Shown here piece after piece: positions 36,582 to 45,550 of a stretch of 64,000 bases of DNA (position 1 is the first letter of the stretch; each line of letters starts with the position of its first letter). Source of the stretch: Bradyrhizobium sp. (lineage in GTDB: Bacteria; Pseudomonadota; Alphaproteobacteria; Rhizobiales; Xanthobacteraceae); the NCBI RefSeq assembly GCF_004799445.1, contig NZ_SSNA01000069.1:1-64000 (forward strand), read 5' to 3'. Position numbers and translations under genes: made by a program. The notes under the pieces were generated by a model. The model worked only from the letters and a program-made list of their open reading frames with translations, searched no databases and was not told the DNA's origin.

Positions 36582-37526
36582 CTACTTTCCGAGCTTGCCG
36601 AGCGCCTCGGTCAGTTCGGGGACCACCTGATACAAATCCGCGACCAGGCCATAATCGGCAACCTGGAAGATCGGCGCGTCTTCATCCTTGTTGATCGCGA
36701 CGATGACCTTGGAATCCTTCATGCCGGCGAGATGCTGGATCGCCCCGGAAATGCCGATCGCGACATAGAGCTCCGGCGCCACCACCTTGCCGGTCTGGCC
36801 GACCTGCCAGTCGTTCGGGGCGTATCCGGCATCGACCGCGGCACGCGACGCGCCGACCGCGGCGCCGAGCTTGTCGGCCAGCGGCTCGATATATTTGGCG
36901 AAATTCTCGCGGCTCTGCATGGCGCGGCCACCGGAGACGATGATCCTCGCCGAGGTCAGTTCGGGACGATCGCTCTTGGCGACTTCCTCACCGACAAAAC
37001 TGGAGAGACCGGGATCGGCCGCCGATGCGGCATTTTCCACCGTTGCACTGCCGCCCTCTCCGGCGGCCGCGAATGTCGAGGTCCGCACGGTGATCACCTT
37101 CTTGGCGTCCTTCGATTTCACGGTCTGGATCGCGTTGCCGGCATAGATCGGCCGCTCGAACGTATCCGATGAAACCACCTTGATGATTTCCGACACCTGC
37201 ATCACGTCGAGCAGGGCTGCCACCCGCGGCATGACATTCTTGAAGCGCGAGGTCGCGGGCGCGACAAAGGCGTCGTAGGAAGGCGCCAGCGCCACGATCA
37301 GGGCCGCCAGCGGCTCGGCGAGATCATGGGCATAGGCGGCGTTGTCCGCGAGCAGCACTTTTTTCACTCCCGCAAGCTTGGCCGCAGCGTCCGCGGCAGC
37401 CTTGGCGTTTTCGCCGGCGACCAGCACGTGAACTTCGGCGCCGAGCGCGGCAGCAGCGGTCAGCGCCTTGTTGGTGGAGTCCTTGATCGATGCGTTATCA
37501 TGTTCGGCGATCAACAGCGTGGTCAT
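36582..37526 (-). CDS. etfA: Electron transfer flavoprotein alpha subunit
   Basis: The 314-residue product has an N-terminal adenine-nucleotide-hydrolase-like domain ([16 protein letters not shown]) and a C-terminal FAD domain with [27 protein letters not shown] and [24 protein letters not shown]. It accepts electrons from acyl-CoA and other dehydrogenases for delivery to ubiquinone through ETF-QO, which is not in this window. It directly follows etfB (adjacent codons). Confidence 0.95.
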   Translation of the reverse strand: MTTLLIAEHDNASIKDSTNKALTAAAALGAEVHVLVAGENAKAAADAAAKLAGVKKVLLADNAAYAHDLAEPLAALIVALAPSYDAFVAPATSRFKNVMPRVAALLDVMQVSEIIKVVSSDTFERPIYAGNAIQTVKSKDAKKVITVRTSTFAAAGEGGSATVENAASAADPGLSSFVGEEVAKSDRPELTSARIIVSGGRAMQSRENFAKYIEPLADKLGAAVGASRAAVDAGYAPNDWQVGQTGKVVAPELYVAIGISGAIQHLAGMKDSKVIVAINKDEDAPIFQVADYGLVADLYQVVPELTEALGKLGK

Positions 37527-38276
37527 CTACAGAACCCCGGCTTCGTTCTTCAGCTTCGACACCAACTCGGTGACATCCTTGACCTTGACGCCGCCCTTGC
37601 GGCCCGGCGGTTCGGAGGTCTTGAGGATCTCCAGATGGGGCGCAAGATCAACCCCATAATCGGATGCGCTCTTGTCGGCGATCGGCTTCTTCTTCGCCTT
37701 CATGATGTTGGGCAGGCTGGCGTAACGCGGCTCGTTCAGCCGCAGATCGGTGGTGACGATGGCCGGTCCCTTCAGTTTCACGGTCTGCAAGCCCCCGTCG
37801 ACTTCGCGGGTCACCTTGAAATCGGAACCATCGACCTCAAGCTTGGAGGCAAAGGTCGCCTGCGGCCATCCCAGCAGCGCCGCCAGCATCTGGCCGGTCT
37901 GGTTCGAGTCGTCGTCGATCGCCTGTTTGCCAAGAATCACGAGGCCGGGCTTCTCTTCGTCGGCGATGGCCTTGAGGATCTTCGCGACCGCCAACGGTTC
38001 GACATTGCCATCCGCCTTGACCAGGATGCCGCGGTCGGCGCCCATCGCGAGCCCGGTCCGGATGGTTTCGGCCGCCTGGGCCGGACCGATCGACACCACC
38101 ACGACTTCGGTTGCCTTGCCGGCCTCTTTCAGGCGCAGGGCCTCCTCGACGGCGATTTCGTCGAACGGATTCATCGACATCTTGACGTTGGACAGTTCGA
38201 CGCCCGACCCGTCGCTCTTGACGCGGACCTTGACGTTGTAATCGACCACCCGCTTTACCGGTACCAGGACCTTCAT
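37527..38276 (-). CDS. etfB: Electron transfer flavoprotein beta subunit
   Basis: The 249-residue product carries the family motifs [30 protein letters not shown] and the AMP-binding/recognition segment near 185-200 ([12 protein letters not shown]). It forms the heterodimer with EtfA. The ATG at 38276 is chosen because the family begins MKVLVPVKR; upstream in-frame codons are not conserved. The stop directly precedes the etfA start. Confidence 0.95.
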   Translation of the reverse strand: MKVLVPVKRVVDYNVKVRVKSDGSGVELSNVKMSMNPFDEIAVEEALRLKEAGKATEVVVVSIGPAQAAETIRTGLAMGADRGILVKADGNVEPLAVAKILKAIADEEKPGLVILGKQAIDDDSNQTGQMLAALLGWPQATFASKLEVDGSDFKVTREVDGGLQTVKLKGPAIVTTDLRLNEPRYASLPNIMKAKKKPIADKSASDYGVDLAPHLEILKTSEPPGRKGGVKVKDVTELVSKLKNEAGVL

Positions 38277-38388
38277 CGACCCTCTTTCGCTTGAATTCCA
38301 AGGTTTGATCAGCTTGGGCGCGGAACCTAAAGGTCCGGCCAACCCCGGTCAACGCGCGAAGGCCAAAAAACGCCCCCAAGCGCCTGAT

Positions 38389-38482
38389 CGGTTCTGATTG
38401 AATCAGAACCGAGGCTCTAATCTTTTGTATTTGACGCGTTTTCTTGACGCGAACCGGTAGCCACTTCGCTCGAAAACGCTCT
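38389..38482. repeat. Palindrome plus rhizobial-type repeat before etfB
   Basis: A perfect 11-bp-armed palindrome (38389-38399 with 38401-38411) is followed by an AT-rich segment and a gacgcgttttcttgacgcga-type stretch to about 38482, resembling a repeat widespread in rhizobial genomes. It lies between the cobalamin adenosyltransferase stop and etfB. Confidence 0.6.
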
Positions 38483-38493
38483 CCCAGCCGCGG

Positions 38494-39066
38494 TCAGCGA
38501 TTCTGGCCGGGCACCCACAAAACGTCGCCGGCGCCGTTGTTGTTGGCGGCACGGCTGGCGACGAACAGGAAGTCCGACAACCGGTTCATATACTGGATCG
38601 CGGCATCGCCGACCGGCTCGTCGGGCTTGGCGGCGAGTTCCACCATCATCCGTTCCGCGCGACGGCATATTGTGCGTGCCAGATGCAGATGCGCCGCGGC
38701 TGGCGTACCGCCGGGCAGCACAAACGAAGTCAGGGGGGCCAACCGCGCATTCAAGCCGTCGATGTCGCGCTCGAGCCGTTCGACCTGGCTCGACAGCATT
38801 CGCAACCGTTCCGCCTTGCCCTCGGCTTGCGGCACCGCGAGGTCGGCGCCAAGATCGAACAGATCGTTCTGGATCAGACCCAGCATCGCGTCGAGCTCGC
38901 GCGCATCCGCCAGATACAGCCGGACAATACCAATGGCGGCGTTGGTCTCATCGACGGTTCCGTAGGCGCCGATGCGCAGGTCGTATTTCGGGCGGCGCTC
39001 GCCGCTGCCGAGCGCCGTGGTGCCGTCATCGCCGGTTCGCGTGTAGATACGATTGAGGACGACCAT
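38494..39066 (-). CDS. Cob(I)yrinic acid a,c-diamide adenosyltransferase, PduO type
   Basis: The 190-residue product has the N-terminal ATP-binding motif YTRTGDDGTTALGSGERRPK and a C-terminal helical bundle with RAERMMVELA and YMNRLSDFLF, typical of PduO-type ATP:cob(I)alamin adenosyltransferases. These make adenosylcobalamin. The ATG at 39066 is supported by the position of the motif. It lies 11 nt after the HIG1-like gene on the same strand. Confidence 0.93.
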   Translation of the reverse strand: MVVLNRIYTRTGDDGTTALGSGERRPKYDLRIGAYGTVDETNAAIGIVRLYLADARELDAMLGLIQNDLFDLGADLAVPQAEGKAERLRMLSSQVERLERDIDGLNARLAPLTSFVLPGGTPAAAHLHLARTICRRAERMMVELAAKPDEPVGDAAIQYMNRLSDFLFVASRAANNNGAGDVLWVPGQNR

Positions 39067-39077
39067 ACCTTCCTCCT

Positions 39078-39272
39078 TTAGCGGCCCATCGCCCAGACCG
39101 CGAGCATGGTGACGATAATCGCGACGAATTGCAGCAATACCCGCAACCGCATCAGTTTCTGGGACCGGTCCGGTGACCCGCCCCGCATCATGTTGACGAG
39201 ACCAAGCAGCAGCACGAGCGCGACGGCAGCAACGGCAATCGGAAGAATGATGGTACTCAGGAATGAAGCCAT
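39078..39272 (-). CDS. Twin-transmembrane HIG1-domain-like protein
   Basis: The 64-residue product has two membrane helices (about 4-24 and 44-62) linked by a basic loop (MMRGGSPDRSQKLMRLRV), the HIG1/hypoxia-induced-protein pattern. Such small proteins associate with respiratory complexes. The ATG at 39272 is chosen over an upstream one because the first helix starts at once. It is upstream of the adenosyltransferase gene, with which it is likely co-transcribed. Confidence 0.8.
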   Translation of the reverse strand: MASFLSTIILPIAVAAVALVLLLGLVNMMRGGSPDRSQKLMRLRVLLQFVAIIVTMLAVWAMGR

Positions 39273-39417
39273 TTGCCGTACATAACACCGCGCAAGGCAG
39301 TCCGCCATTGCTTGCGTCGAGGCGAGCTGCAGTGCAACGATCTGGCTTTTGGATCAATAATATCAGAAGGTGGGTTGGTTCGCCCGATAGACCGTCTTCC
39401 CCAGGCCAAGGCTCGTT

Positions 39418-40311
39418 GTGAGGCAGATTCGCTACATCTTTCACGTCGGCCTGGACGCGTTCTACACGTTTCTGGCCGATGACGGCTGGGCGATCGCCAG
39501 CCACATCGCGCTGTCGACCTTGATGGCGCTGTTTCCGTTTCTGATCGTGCTGACGTCACTGGCCGGGTTCTTCGGTTCGAAGGAGCTCGCCGACCAGGCC
39601 GCCGGGCTGATGCTGCAGGTCTGGCCGAGGCAGGTCGCCGATTCGCTGTCGGGGGAAATCCACGATGTGATGACCACGACCCGCGGCGACGTCCTCACCA
39701 TCGGCGCGGTGCTCGCGGTGTATTTTGCCTCGAACGGCGTGGAAGCGCTACGCGTCGCGCTCAACCGCGCCTATTCGGTGATCGAGACGCGGCGCTGGTA
39801 CCTGCTGCGGCTGGAATCGATCGGCTATACGCTGATTGCCGCCGTCATGGCGCTGGCGATGGCGTTCCTGATCGTGCTTGGCCCGCTGATGCTGGAGGCG
39901 GCGCGGCGCCATATTCCGCTCATCGTCGAGAGCAACGAACAATTTCTCAACGTCTCGCGCTACGGCGTCACCGTCACCGCGCTGATCGTCGCGCTGTTCA
40001 TTCTCCATGCCTGGGTGCCGGCGGGCCGCCGGGGTTTTCTGCAGATCCTGCCGGGCATCATCTTTACCCTGGTGGCATCGCTGGTATCGGGCATCGTGTT
40101 TGGACAGTATCTCGCCCGCTTCGCCAACAACTACGTGACAATGTACGCCGGCCTTGCGTCGGTCATCATCGCGCTGGTGTTTCTGTATTTCATCGCCGCG
40201 ATTTTCGTATATGGCGGCGAGCTGAATGCGGCGATCATCAAGTCGCGGCTGCCGCACGGCGTGTCGCTTCAAGCAGCGCAGTCGCTAAAGCCCTTGGAGA
40301 CACGGGCTTGA
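39418..40311 (+). CDS. YihY/BrkB family membrane protein
   Basis: The 297-residue integral membrane protein has six hydrophobic segments and YihY/BrkB motifs (LSTLMALFPFLIVLTSLAG, VYFASNGVEALRVALNRAY, FIAAIFVYGGELNA). Function is uncertain despite the old ribonuclease BN name. The start is GTG at 39418. Its last 74 nt overlap the 3' end of the convergent kinase gene. Confidence 0.87.
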   Translation: MRQIRYIFHVGLDAFYTFLADDGWAIASHIALSTLMALFPFLIVLTSLAGFFGSKELADQAAGLMLQVWPRQVADSLSGEIHDVMTTTRGDVLTIGAVLAVYFASNGVEALRVALNRAYSVIETRRWYLLRLESIGYTLIAAVMALAMAFLIVLGPLMLEAARRHIPLIVESNEQFLNVSRYGVTVTALIVALFILHAWVPAGRRGFLQILPGIIFTLVASLVSGIVFGQYLARFANNYVTMYAGLASVIIALVFLYFIAAIFVYGGELNAAIIKSRLPHGVSLQAAQSLKPLETRA

Positions 40312-41491
40312 CCAGAAAAGTGTCCGCGCCGGCCGCGCGCGATGCCGCTTCGTCATCGCCGCGGCCCGACACTCCGATGATGGCGATGCGGCCGAACGGC
40401 GGGCCAAGCGCGCGAATTCGCCTGATGGCCTCGATGCCGGTGATGCCCGGCAACACCATGTCCATCAGCACCGCGTCGAAGCCGCCTTGTGCGATTCGCT
40501 CGGTGGCGGCCTCGCCCCGCCCGATGAATTCCGCCTGATGACCGAGTTCGGTAAGCACCGCATTGAGCACGACGCGGCCGAACGGATTGTCCTCGACGCT
40601 GAGAACGCGCAGCCCCTGCGCGTGATCCGACGGGATATCGGTATCCGACCCTGAACTCGTTGCTTTCGAAGCTTTGGCGCGGGTCAGCGATACCGTCAAT
40701 GTGAAGGTGGTTCCTCCACCGCGCCGCGGTGTGACGACGATGTCGCCGCCCATCGCGCGTGCGAGCTGTTTCACCGACGACAAACCTAGGCCGGCGCCAC
40801 CGAAACGCGAGGCGATGCTGACATTGGCCTGCGAGAACGGACGGAACAGGCGCTTGATTTCGCTGAGGGTAAGGCCGATGCCGCTGTCCGAAATCGCAAA
40901 CACGACGCCGATCTTGCCCTTGGCGCCGCGCATCGGCTTGACCGCCAGTGCGACGCCGCCCTGTTCGGTGAATTTGATGGCATTGTCGACCAGATTTTCC
41001 AGCGCCGCGCGCAGGCGGACCGGATCGCCGATCACGAATGCCGGAAGTTTTTCCGAAATCTCGACCTGGGATTGCAGGCCCTTGGCCGTGGCTCGGCCGG
41101 CCAGCGAATCGCCGGCATTGCGGGCGAGCGTGCGCAAGTCAAAAAAGTCCTGCCGCACGCCAAATCCGGAGCGGCCGCTCCTGGCGGCATCGACGAACAA
41201 TGTCGCCAGGCTGGCGAGATGTTCGGCGCCGGCCTTGATGGTATCGACCCAGCGCCGTTCGCGCTCGTCGAGGTCCGACGTCGCCAGGAGATCGCTGATG
41301 GCAAGAATTCCGGTCAGCGGCGTGCGGACCTCGTGCGCAAACGTCGCCAGCGCCGTCTCGACGATGCCGGGTGTGGCTGTCTTGGCGGCGGGCCTGCTCG
41401 CCTTGCCGGCGACGGCATGTGCAGCACGTTTCTTCGACGGACCTTGTTTCGACCGCCGCAAGGCGCGCCGTGGGCGCAATTTCAACGCCAT
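40238..41491 (-). CDS. Soluble hybrid sensor histidine kinase/response regulator
   Basis: The 417-residue product has a basic N-terminus, a HisKA domain with His53 (FAHEVRTPLTG), an HATPase_c domain (about 155-280; NLVDNAIKFTE, GAGLGLSSVKQLA) and a C-terminal receiver with phosphoacceptor Asp344 (VLMDMVLPG) and Lys near 395 (FLVKPV). No membrane helix or sensory domain is visible, so it must sense a cytosolic cue or a partner. The ATG at 41491 is chosen because upstream codons are not kinase-like. It overlaps YihY convergently by 74 nt. Confidence 0.88.
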   Translation of the reverse strand: MALKLRPRRALRRSKQGPSKKRAAHAVAGKASRPAAKTATPGIVETALATFAHEVRTPLTGILAISDLLATSDLDERERRWVDTIKAGAEHLASLATLFVDAARSGRSGFGVRQDFFDLRTLARNAGDSLAGRATAKGLQSQVEISEKLPAFVIGDPVRLRAALENLVDNAIKFTEQGGVALAVKPMRGAKGKIGVVFAISDSGIGLTLSEIKRLFRPFSQANVSIASRFGGAGLGLSSVKQLARAMGGDIVVTPRRGGGTTFTLTVSLTRAKASKATSSGSDTDIPSDHAQGLRVLSVEDNPFGRVVLNAVLTELGHQAEFIGRGEAATERIAQGGFDAVLMDMVLPGITGIEAIRRIRALGPPFGRIAIIGVSGRGDDEAASRAAGADTFLVKPVSPRALATALLEATRRAAAAT

Positions 41492-41597
41492 GATTCCCCT
41501 GACCTGGCCAGCCCCACCATGCCATGGCTGGGCTTGCCGAGTCACGCCGAAGCACGTTTTTCTAAGGTGCGGTCGAACTCCCGCAAAGCCGGCTAAT

Positions 41598-42470
41598 CTA
41601 GGGCAGGCCGACAAGGCGGCGGATGTCGGCCGCTGTCGCCCCTGCAGCGCGGAGTTCGCGCAGGCCCGTAGCCTTGCTCGATTTCGACAGCTTTCGCCCG
41701 GTATCATCAACAATGAGACGGTGATGTCGATAGGCCGGCCGGGGCAGCCCGAGCAGCGCTTGCAGCAGCCGATGCACGCTCGTCGACCAGAACAGATCCT
41801 GGCCCCGCACCACCTCCGTCACGTCCTGCAAGGCGTCGTCGATCGCCACCGCGAGGTGATAGCTGGTCGGCATCTCCTTGCGCGCGAGGATGACGTCGCC
41901 CCAGGCGCCGGGCCGGGCTGTCACCGTGCCGGTCTCGCCGTCAGGGCCCTCGCCGTGTTCGGTCCAGGTCAGGTCGCCGGCGCGCGCGCCCGCCGCCGTC
42001 ACGTCCAGCCGCAGCGCATAGGGCACGCCAGATTGAAGCAGCCGCGCACGCTCCTGGTGCGAAAGCGATCGCGCCGTGCCGGGATAGTGCGGCGCGCCGT
42101 CGGGGTCGCGCGGCCATGGCGCCACGGCTTCCCTCTGCGCGACCAGACGCGCGATCTCGGCGCGGCTCTCGAAACCTGGATAGACCAGCCCCTGCGCCAG
42201 CAGCGTTTCGAACGCATCGCGATAGTCGGCAAGATGTTCGGATTGGCGCCGCACCGGGGTTTCCCAGGCGATGCCGAGCCAGGCAAGGTCCTGATAGATC
42301 GCCTCCTCGAATTGCGGCTTGCAGCGGGTCGCATCGATATCCTCGATGCGCAGCAGAAACCGGCCGCCGGTCCGCGCCGCCAGGTCGAAATTCAGCAACG
42401 CCGAATAGGCGTGGCCGAGATGCAGATAGCCGTTCGGGCTGGGCGCGAAGCGGAGGACGGGGGGCGGCAT
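41598..42470 (-). CDS. gluQRS: Glutamyl-Q tRNA(Asp) synthetase
   Basis: The 290-residue product is a truncated class I synthetase fold without anticodon-binding domain: HLGHA (HIGH-type) near 17-21 and KLSKS (KMSKS-type) near 264. This length and architecture match GluQRS, which glutamylates queuosine-34 of tRNA-Asp. The zinc-site cysteines of E. coli YadB are absent (YPGFESR where YPCFCTR is usual), so this version probably lacks zinc. Divergent from the glycosylase gene (37 nt). Confidence 0.92.
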   Translation of the reverse strand: MPPPVLRFAPSPNGYLHLGHAYSALLNFDLAARTGGRFLLRIEDIDATRCKPQFEEAIYQDLAWLGIAWETPVRRQSEHLADYRDAFETLLAQGLVYPGFESRAEIARLVAQREAVAPWPRDPDGAPHYPGTARSLSHQERARLLQSGVPYALRLDVTAAGARAGDLTWTEHGEGPDGETGTVTARPGAWGDVILARKEMPTSYHLAVAIDDALQDVTEVVRGQDLFWSTSVHRLLQALLGLPRPAYRHHRLIVDDTGRKLSKSSKATGLRELRAAGATAADIRRLVGLP

Positions 42471-42507
42471 TGATCTCTTTCACGGGACATGGTGGTTTTA
42501 AGTCGCA

Positions 42508-43254
42508 ATGACCTTCCACCTCAACAGCCAGGCCGACCTCGAAAGCGCCATCCACGCGCTGGTGAAGCAGGACCCGCGGCTCAAGCCGGTATTTGAGCTC
42601 GCGGGCATGCCGGCGCTACGGCGGCGCGAGCCCGGCTATGCGGGCCTCGCCGCGATCGTCTGCGGCCAGCAATTGTCGACCGCAAGCGCCGCGGCGATCT
42701 GGGCCCGCCTCACGGCCGCCTTCGACCCGTTCCACCACGATACGCTGCGCCGCGTCCGGGCGGACCGTCTGGGCCGGCTCGGACTATCGGCGGCGAAAAT
42801 CAAAACCCTGAAGAGTCTGGCGCGCGAAATCGCCGCGGAACGGTTGAACCTCGACGTGCTGGCGAACGAGGACGCCGACGCCGCCCACAACACCCTCACT
42901 TCGCTGCACGGCATCGGCCCCTGGACCGCCGACGTCTATCTGCTGTTTTGCCTCGGCCATGGCGACGCCTGGCCGGCCGGCGATCTGGCCGTGCAGGAAG
43001 CAATCAAGATCGGACTTGGGCTAAAGAGCCGCCCGACCGCCAAAGAGATGGCGCCGCTGGCCGAACCGTGGCGTCCGCTGCGCGGCGCCGCGGCGCATCT
43101 GTGGTGGACCTATTATCGGGCGATCAAGCGACGCGAGGGCGTGATCGGCGGAACGGAAAAAGCCAACGCTGTTTCAAACAATGTTGCTGTTGCAAAACGG
43201 TCATCGGCAAAAGCAAAGATCACGGCAACGAAACCGCCGAGGTCGAAAAAATGA
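42508..43254 (+). CDS. DNA-3-methyladenine glycosylase (AlkA/HhH-GPD family)
   Basis: The 248-residue product has the helix-hairpin-helix and catalytic region LHGIGPWTADVYLLFCLGHGDAWPAGDLAVQ, with the active-site Asp in PAGDLA near 160. It excises alkylated bases in base-excision repair. The C-terminal 35 residues are Lys/Ala-rich and probably disordered. It overlaps the DUF2855 gene by 4 nt (ATGA). Confidence 0.88.
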   Translation: MTFHLNSQADLESAIHALVKQDPRLKPVFELAGMPALRRREPGYAGLAAIVCGQQLSTASAAAIWARLTAAFDPFHHDTLRRVRADRLGRLGLSAAKIKTLKSLAREIAAERLNLDVLANEDADAAHNTLTSLHGIGPWTADVYLLFCLGHGDAWPAGDLAVQEAIKIGLGLKSRPTAKEMAPLAEPWRPLRGAAAHLWWTYYRAIKRREGVIGGTEKANAVSNNVAVAKRSSAKAKITATKPPRSKK

Positions 43255-44342
43255 AATCCACCGACTTCATCGTTGCCCGCAACGACTTGCGGCAATGCAA
43301 ATTCATCGAGACCCGATTGCCGGAACCAGCCGCGCTGCCTGACGAGGCACTGCTGATCAAGATTGATCGCTTCGCCTTCACCGCCAACAATATCACCTAC
43401 GCCCAGCTCGGCGATCAGGTGAAATACTGGCAGCTGTTTCCGGCGCCGGAGAATTTCGGCAACATCCCGGTGTGGGGATTTGGCGAGGTGACCGCCTCGC
43501 GCCATCCCGGTGTCGAGATCGGAGAACGGCTGTTCGGCTATTTTCCGATGGCGACCCACCTGGTGATCGAGGCCGCCAGTGTCAGCAAGCGCGGTCTGCG
43601 CGACGCCGCCGCGCATCGCCAAGGCGTGGCGGCGGTCTACAACGCCTACGCGCGCGTCAGCGGCGATGCCGCGTTCGCCGGGCGCGAGGGCGACTGTCAG
43701 GCGCTGCTGCGGCCGCTGTTCATGCTGTCGTTCCTGGTGGATGATTTTCTCAGCGAGAATGATTTTTACGGCGCGCGCAGCGTGATGCTTTCCAGCGCCT
43801 CCAGCAAGACCGCGTTCGGCCTCGCGCATCTCTTGCATACCCAGCGCAAGGGTATCCGGGTGATCGGGCTCACCTCGGCGATAAATGTCGATTTTGTTCG
43901 ATCGCTCGGCTGCTATGACGAGGTCCTGACCTATGACCGCGCGACCTCGCTGCCGTCGGATTCACCGGTCGCCTTCGTCGACATGGCGGGCAGCAGCGAG
44001 CTGCGGGCGCGGCTGCACCGGCATTTCGGCGAGCAGATGAAGTATTCCGGACGGGTCGGACTCACGCACCGCAGCGCATCGCCGGATGAACCGGAATTGC
44101 CGGGCGCAAAGCCTGTCTGGTTCTTCGCGCCCGACCAGATTCGCAAGCGCGCCAGGGAATGGGGCCCGGGCGGCGTCGACGCGCGGTTTGGCGCGGCATG
44201 GTCGGCGTTTGCCCCGACGCTTGCGAAGCGGCTCACGGTGGTGGAAGGTCGCGGGGCTTCCGCGGTGAAGCAGGTCTATCTCGACACGCTCAACGGGCAT
44301 ATTCCGCCGGAGCAGGGCCACATGCTGTCGCTCGCAGAATAG
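43251..44342 (+). CDS. DUF2855 family protein (MDR-fold oxidoreductase-like)
   Basis: The 363-residue product has a GroES/MDR-like N-terminus (FAFTANNITYAQLGDQVKYWQLFP) and a Rossmann-like middle (SVMLSSASSKTAFGLAHLL, VIGLTS), typical of DUF2855, which is distantly related to quinone/zinc-type alcohol dehydrogenases. Zinc ligands are not evident. Function unknown. Translationally coupled to the glycosylase gene. Confidence 0.83.
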   Translation: MKSTDFIVARNDLRQCKFIETRLPEPAALPDEALLIKIDRFAFTANNITYAQLGDQVKYWQLFPAPENFGNIPVWGFGEVTASRHPGVEIGERLFGYFPMATHLVIEAASVSKRGLRDAAAHRQGVAAVYNAYARVSGDAAFAGREGDCQALLRPLFMLSFLVDDFLSENDFYGARSVMLSSASSKTAFGLAHLLHTQRKGIRVIGLTSAINVDFVRSLGCYDEVLTYDRATSLPSDSPVAFVDMAGSSELRARLHRHFGEQMKYSGRVGLTHRSASPDEPELPGAKPVWFFAPDQIRKRAREWGPGGVDARFGAAWSAFAPTLAKRLTVVEGRGASAVKQVYLDTLNGHIPPEQGHMLSLAE

Positions 44343-44386
44343 ACCGCGCAACTCCGCGCTCGCTTCAGGTTCGGCAAATGAATGCA

Positions 44387-44782
44387 TCAGTTGCCTGGAA
44401 CATCGTATCTGTGCTCGACATGAAACGATTTCGCCGTGATCAGCCACGCGCCATTGGTGCGATGGTATGACAGGTAATCGATATACAGGAGTGTATCGAT
44501 CCTGACGCGAACCTTCACCACTGCCTGGGCCGGCGACGCGAAATCCACGAGCAATATTTCCTGATGGCGCGGCGCGTTCTTGGACTTCGGCGATGGTCCG
44601 GAGGCAAGCGCATTCCTGTATTCATGCGCGGGCAACAGACGCAAATTGCCGTCTCGCAAGCCGTGTAGTTGGGCACTCGACGCGAACACTCCCTCGAAGC
44701 GCGACACGTCGCAGTCGAACATCAGGTCGAAATAGCGCTCGACGGCATCGAGCAGCGAATGGCAGGTGGCATGGTCGGCCAT
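44387..44782 (-). CDS. SnoaL/NTF2-like family protein
   Basis: The 131-residue product has the alpha+beta cone fold pattern of the nuclear transport factor 2-like superfamily (LLDAVERYFDLMFDCDVSRFEGVFASSAQL at the N-terminus, GAWLITAKSFHVEH at the end). Members are enzymes or ligand binders; no function is assigned. The ATG at 44782 is used. It is divergent from the Lrp regulator gene (139 nt). Confidence 0.8.
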   Translation of the reverse strand: MADHATCHSLLDAVERYFDLMFDCDVSRFEGVFASSAQLHGLRDGNLRLLPAHEYRNALASGPSPKSKNAPRHQEILLVDFASPAQAVVKVRVRIDTLLYIDYLSYHRTNGAWLITAKSFHVEHRYDVPGN

Positions 44783-44920
44783 CAAGGACCCCCCTTTGCA
44801 GTTGGCGAATGCTGCCCGTCATTGTGGCACGGGGTCTCGTGGCACGTCCTTGCGAAACACGCCAATACGGGCGACAATAACGCAATTATGTGCCCTTTTT
44901 TGACCTAGAATCTATCCGCT

Positions 44921-45466
44921 ATGCCAAAATCGTATCTTGATCCGGTTGATTGCCGCATCGTTGCCGAACTGCAGGCCGATGGACGTTTGAGCAACGTCGA
45001 GTTGGCTGACAAGATCGGCTTGTCACCCTCGCCGTGCCTGCGGCGCGTCAAGCATCTGGAGCGGGGCGGGTACATCGAAGGTTACCGGGCGGTCCTGCGG
45101 CGCGACCAGATCGGGCTCGGCTTCACGGTCTTCTTGGGCGTCAAGATCGATGGGCACACCAACGAGCGTGCGCTGCAGTTCGAGAAGGCCGTGGTTGCGA
45201 TGCCTGAGATTATTGCCTGCCATCTCGTCTCCGGCGAGGCGGATTACTTCCTTGAGGTCGTCGTACCCGATCTTGGTGACTACCAGCGCTTCTTGGTCGG
45301 CAAACTCCTCAATCTTCCAATTGTGCGCGAGGTACGCAGCAACATTGCGATCCAAACGCTGAAGGCTGGAGCACCATTGCCTCTCGAACACCTTGAGACA
45401 GAGCGACCATCAGATCTTCGGCAGGCGGCAAAGCATGGACGACCCGAACGGGGCGCCACCCGTTAA
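44921..45466 (+). CDS. Lrp/AsnC family transcriptional regulator
   Basis: The 181-residue product has an AsnC-type HTH (DCRIVAELQADGRLSNVELADKIGLSPSPCLRRVKHLE, within 9-48) and a RAM effector-binding domain (about 70-150). The C-terminal 30 residues are an extra polar tail. It lies 84 nt before the flavin monooxygenase gene on the same strand and divergent from the SnoaL-like gene; either may be its target. Confidence 0.88.
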   Translation: MPKSYLDPVDCRIVAELQADGRLSNVELADKIGLSPSPCLRRVKHLERGGYIEGYRAVLRRDQIGLGFTVFLGVKIDGHTNERALQFEKAVVAMPEIIACHLVSGEADYFLEVVVPDLGDYQRFLVGKLLNLPIVREVRSNIAIQTLKAGAPLPLEHLETERPSDLRQAAKHGRPERGATR

Positions 45467-45550
45467 TGTGGCCCTTTCTGCACAATCCCAAACGGGTATA
45501 GGGTTCAGGTCAGGCAAACGCCGCGAAGACGGCCGCTGAAGAGAAAGCTC

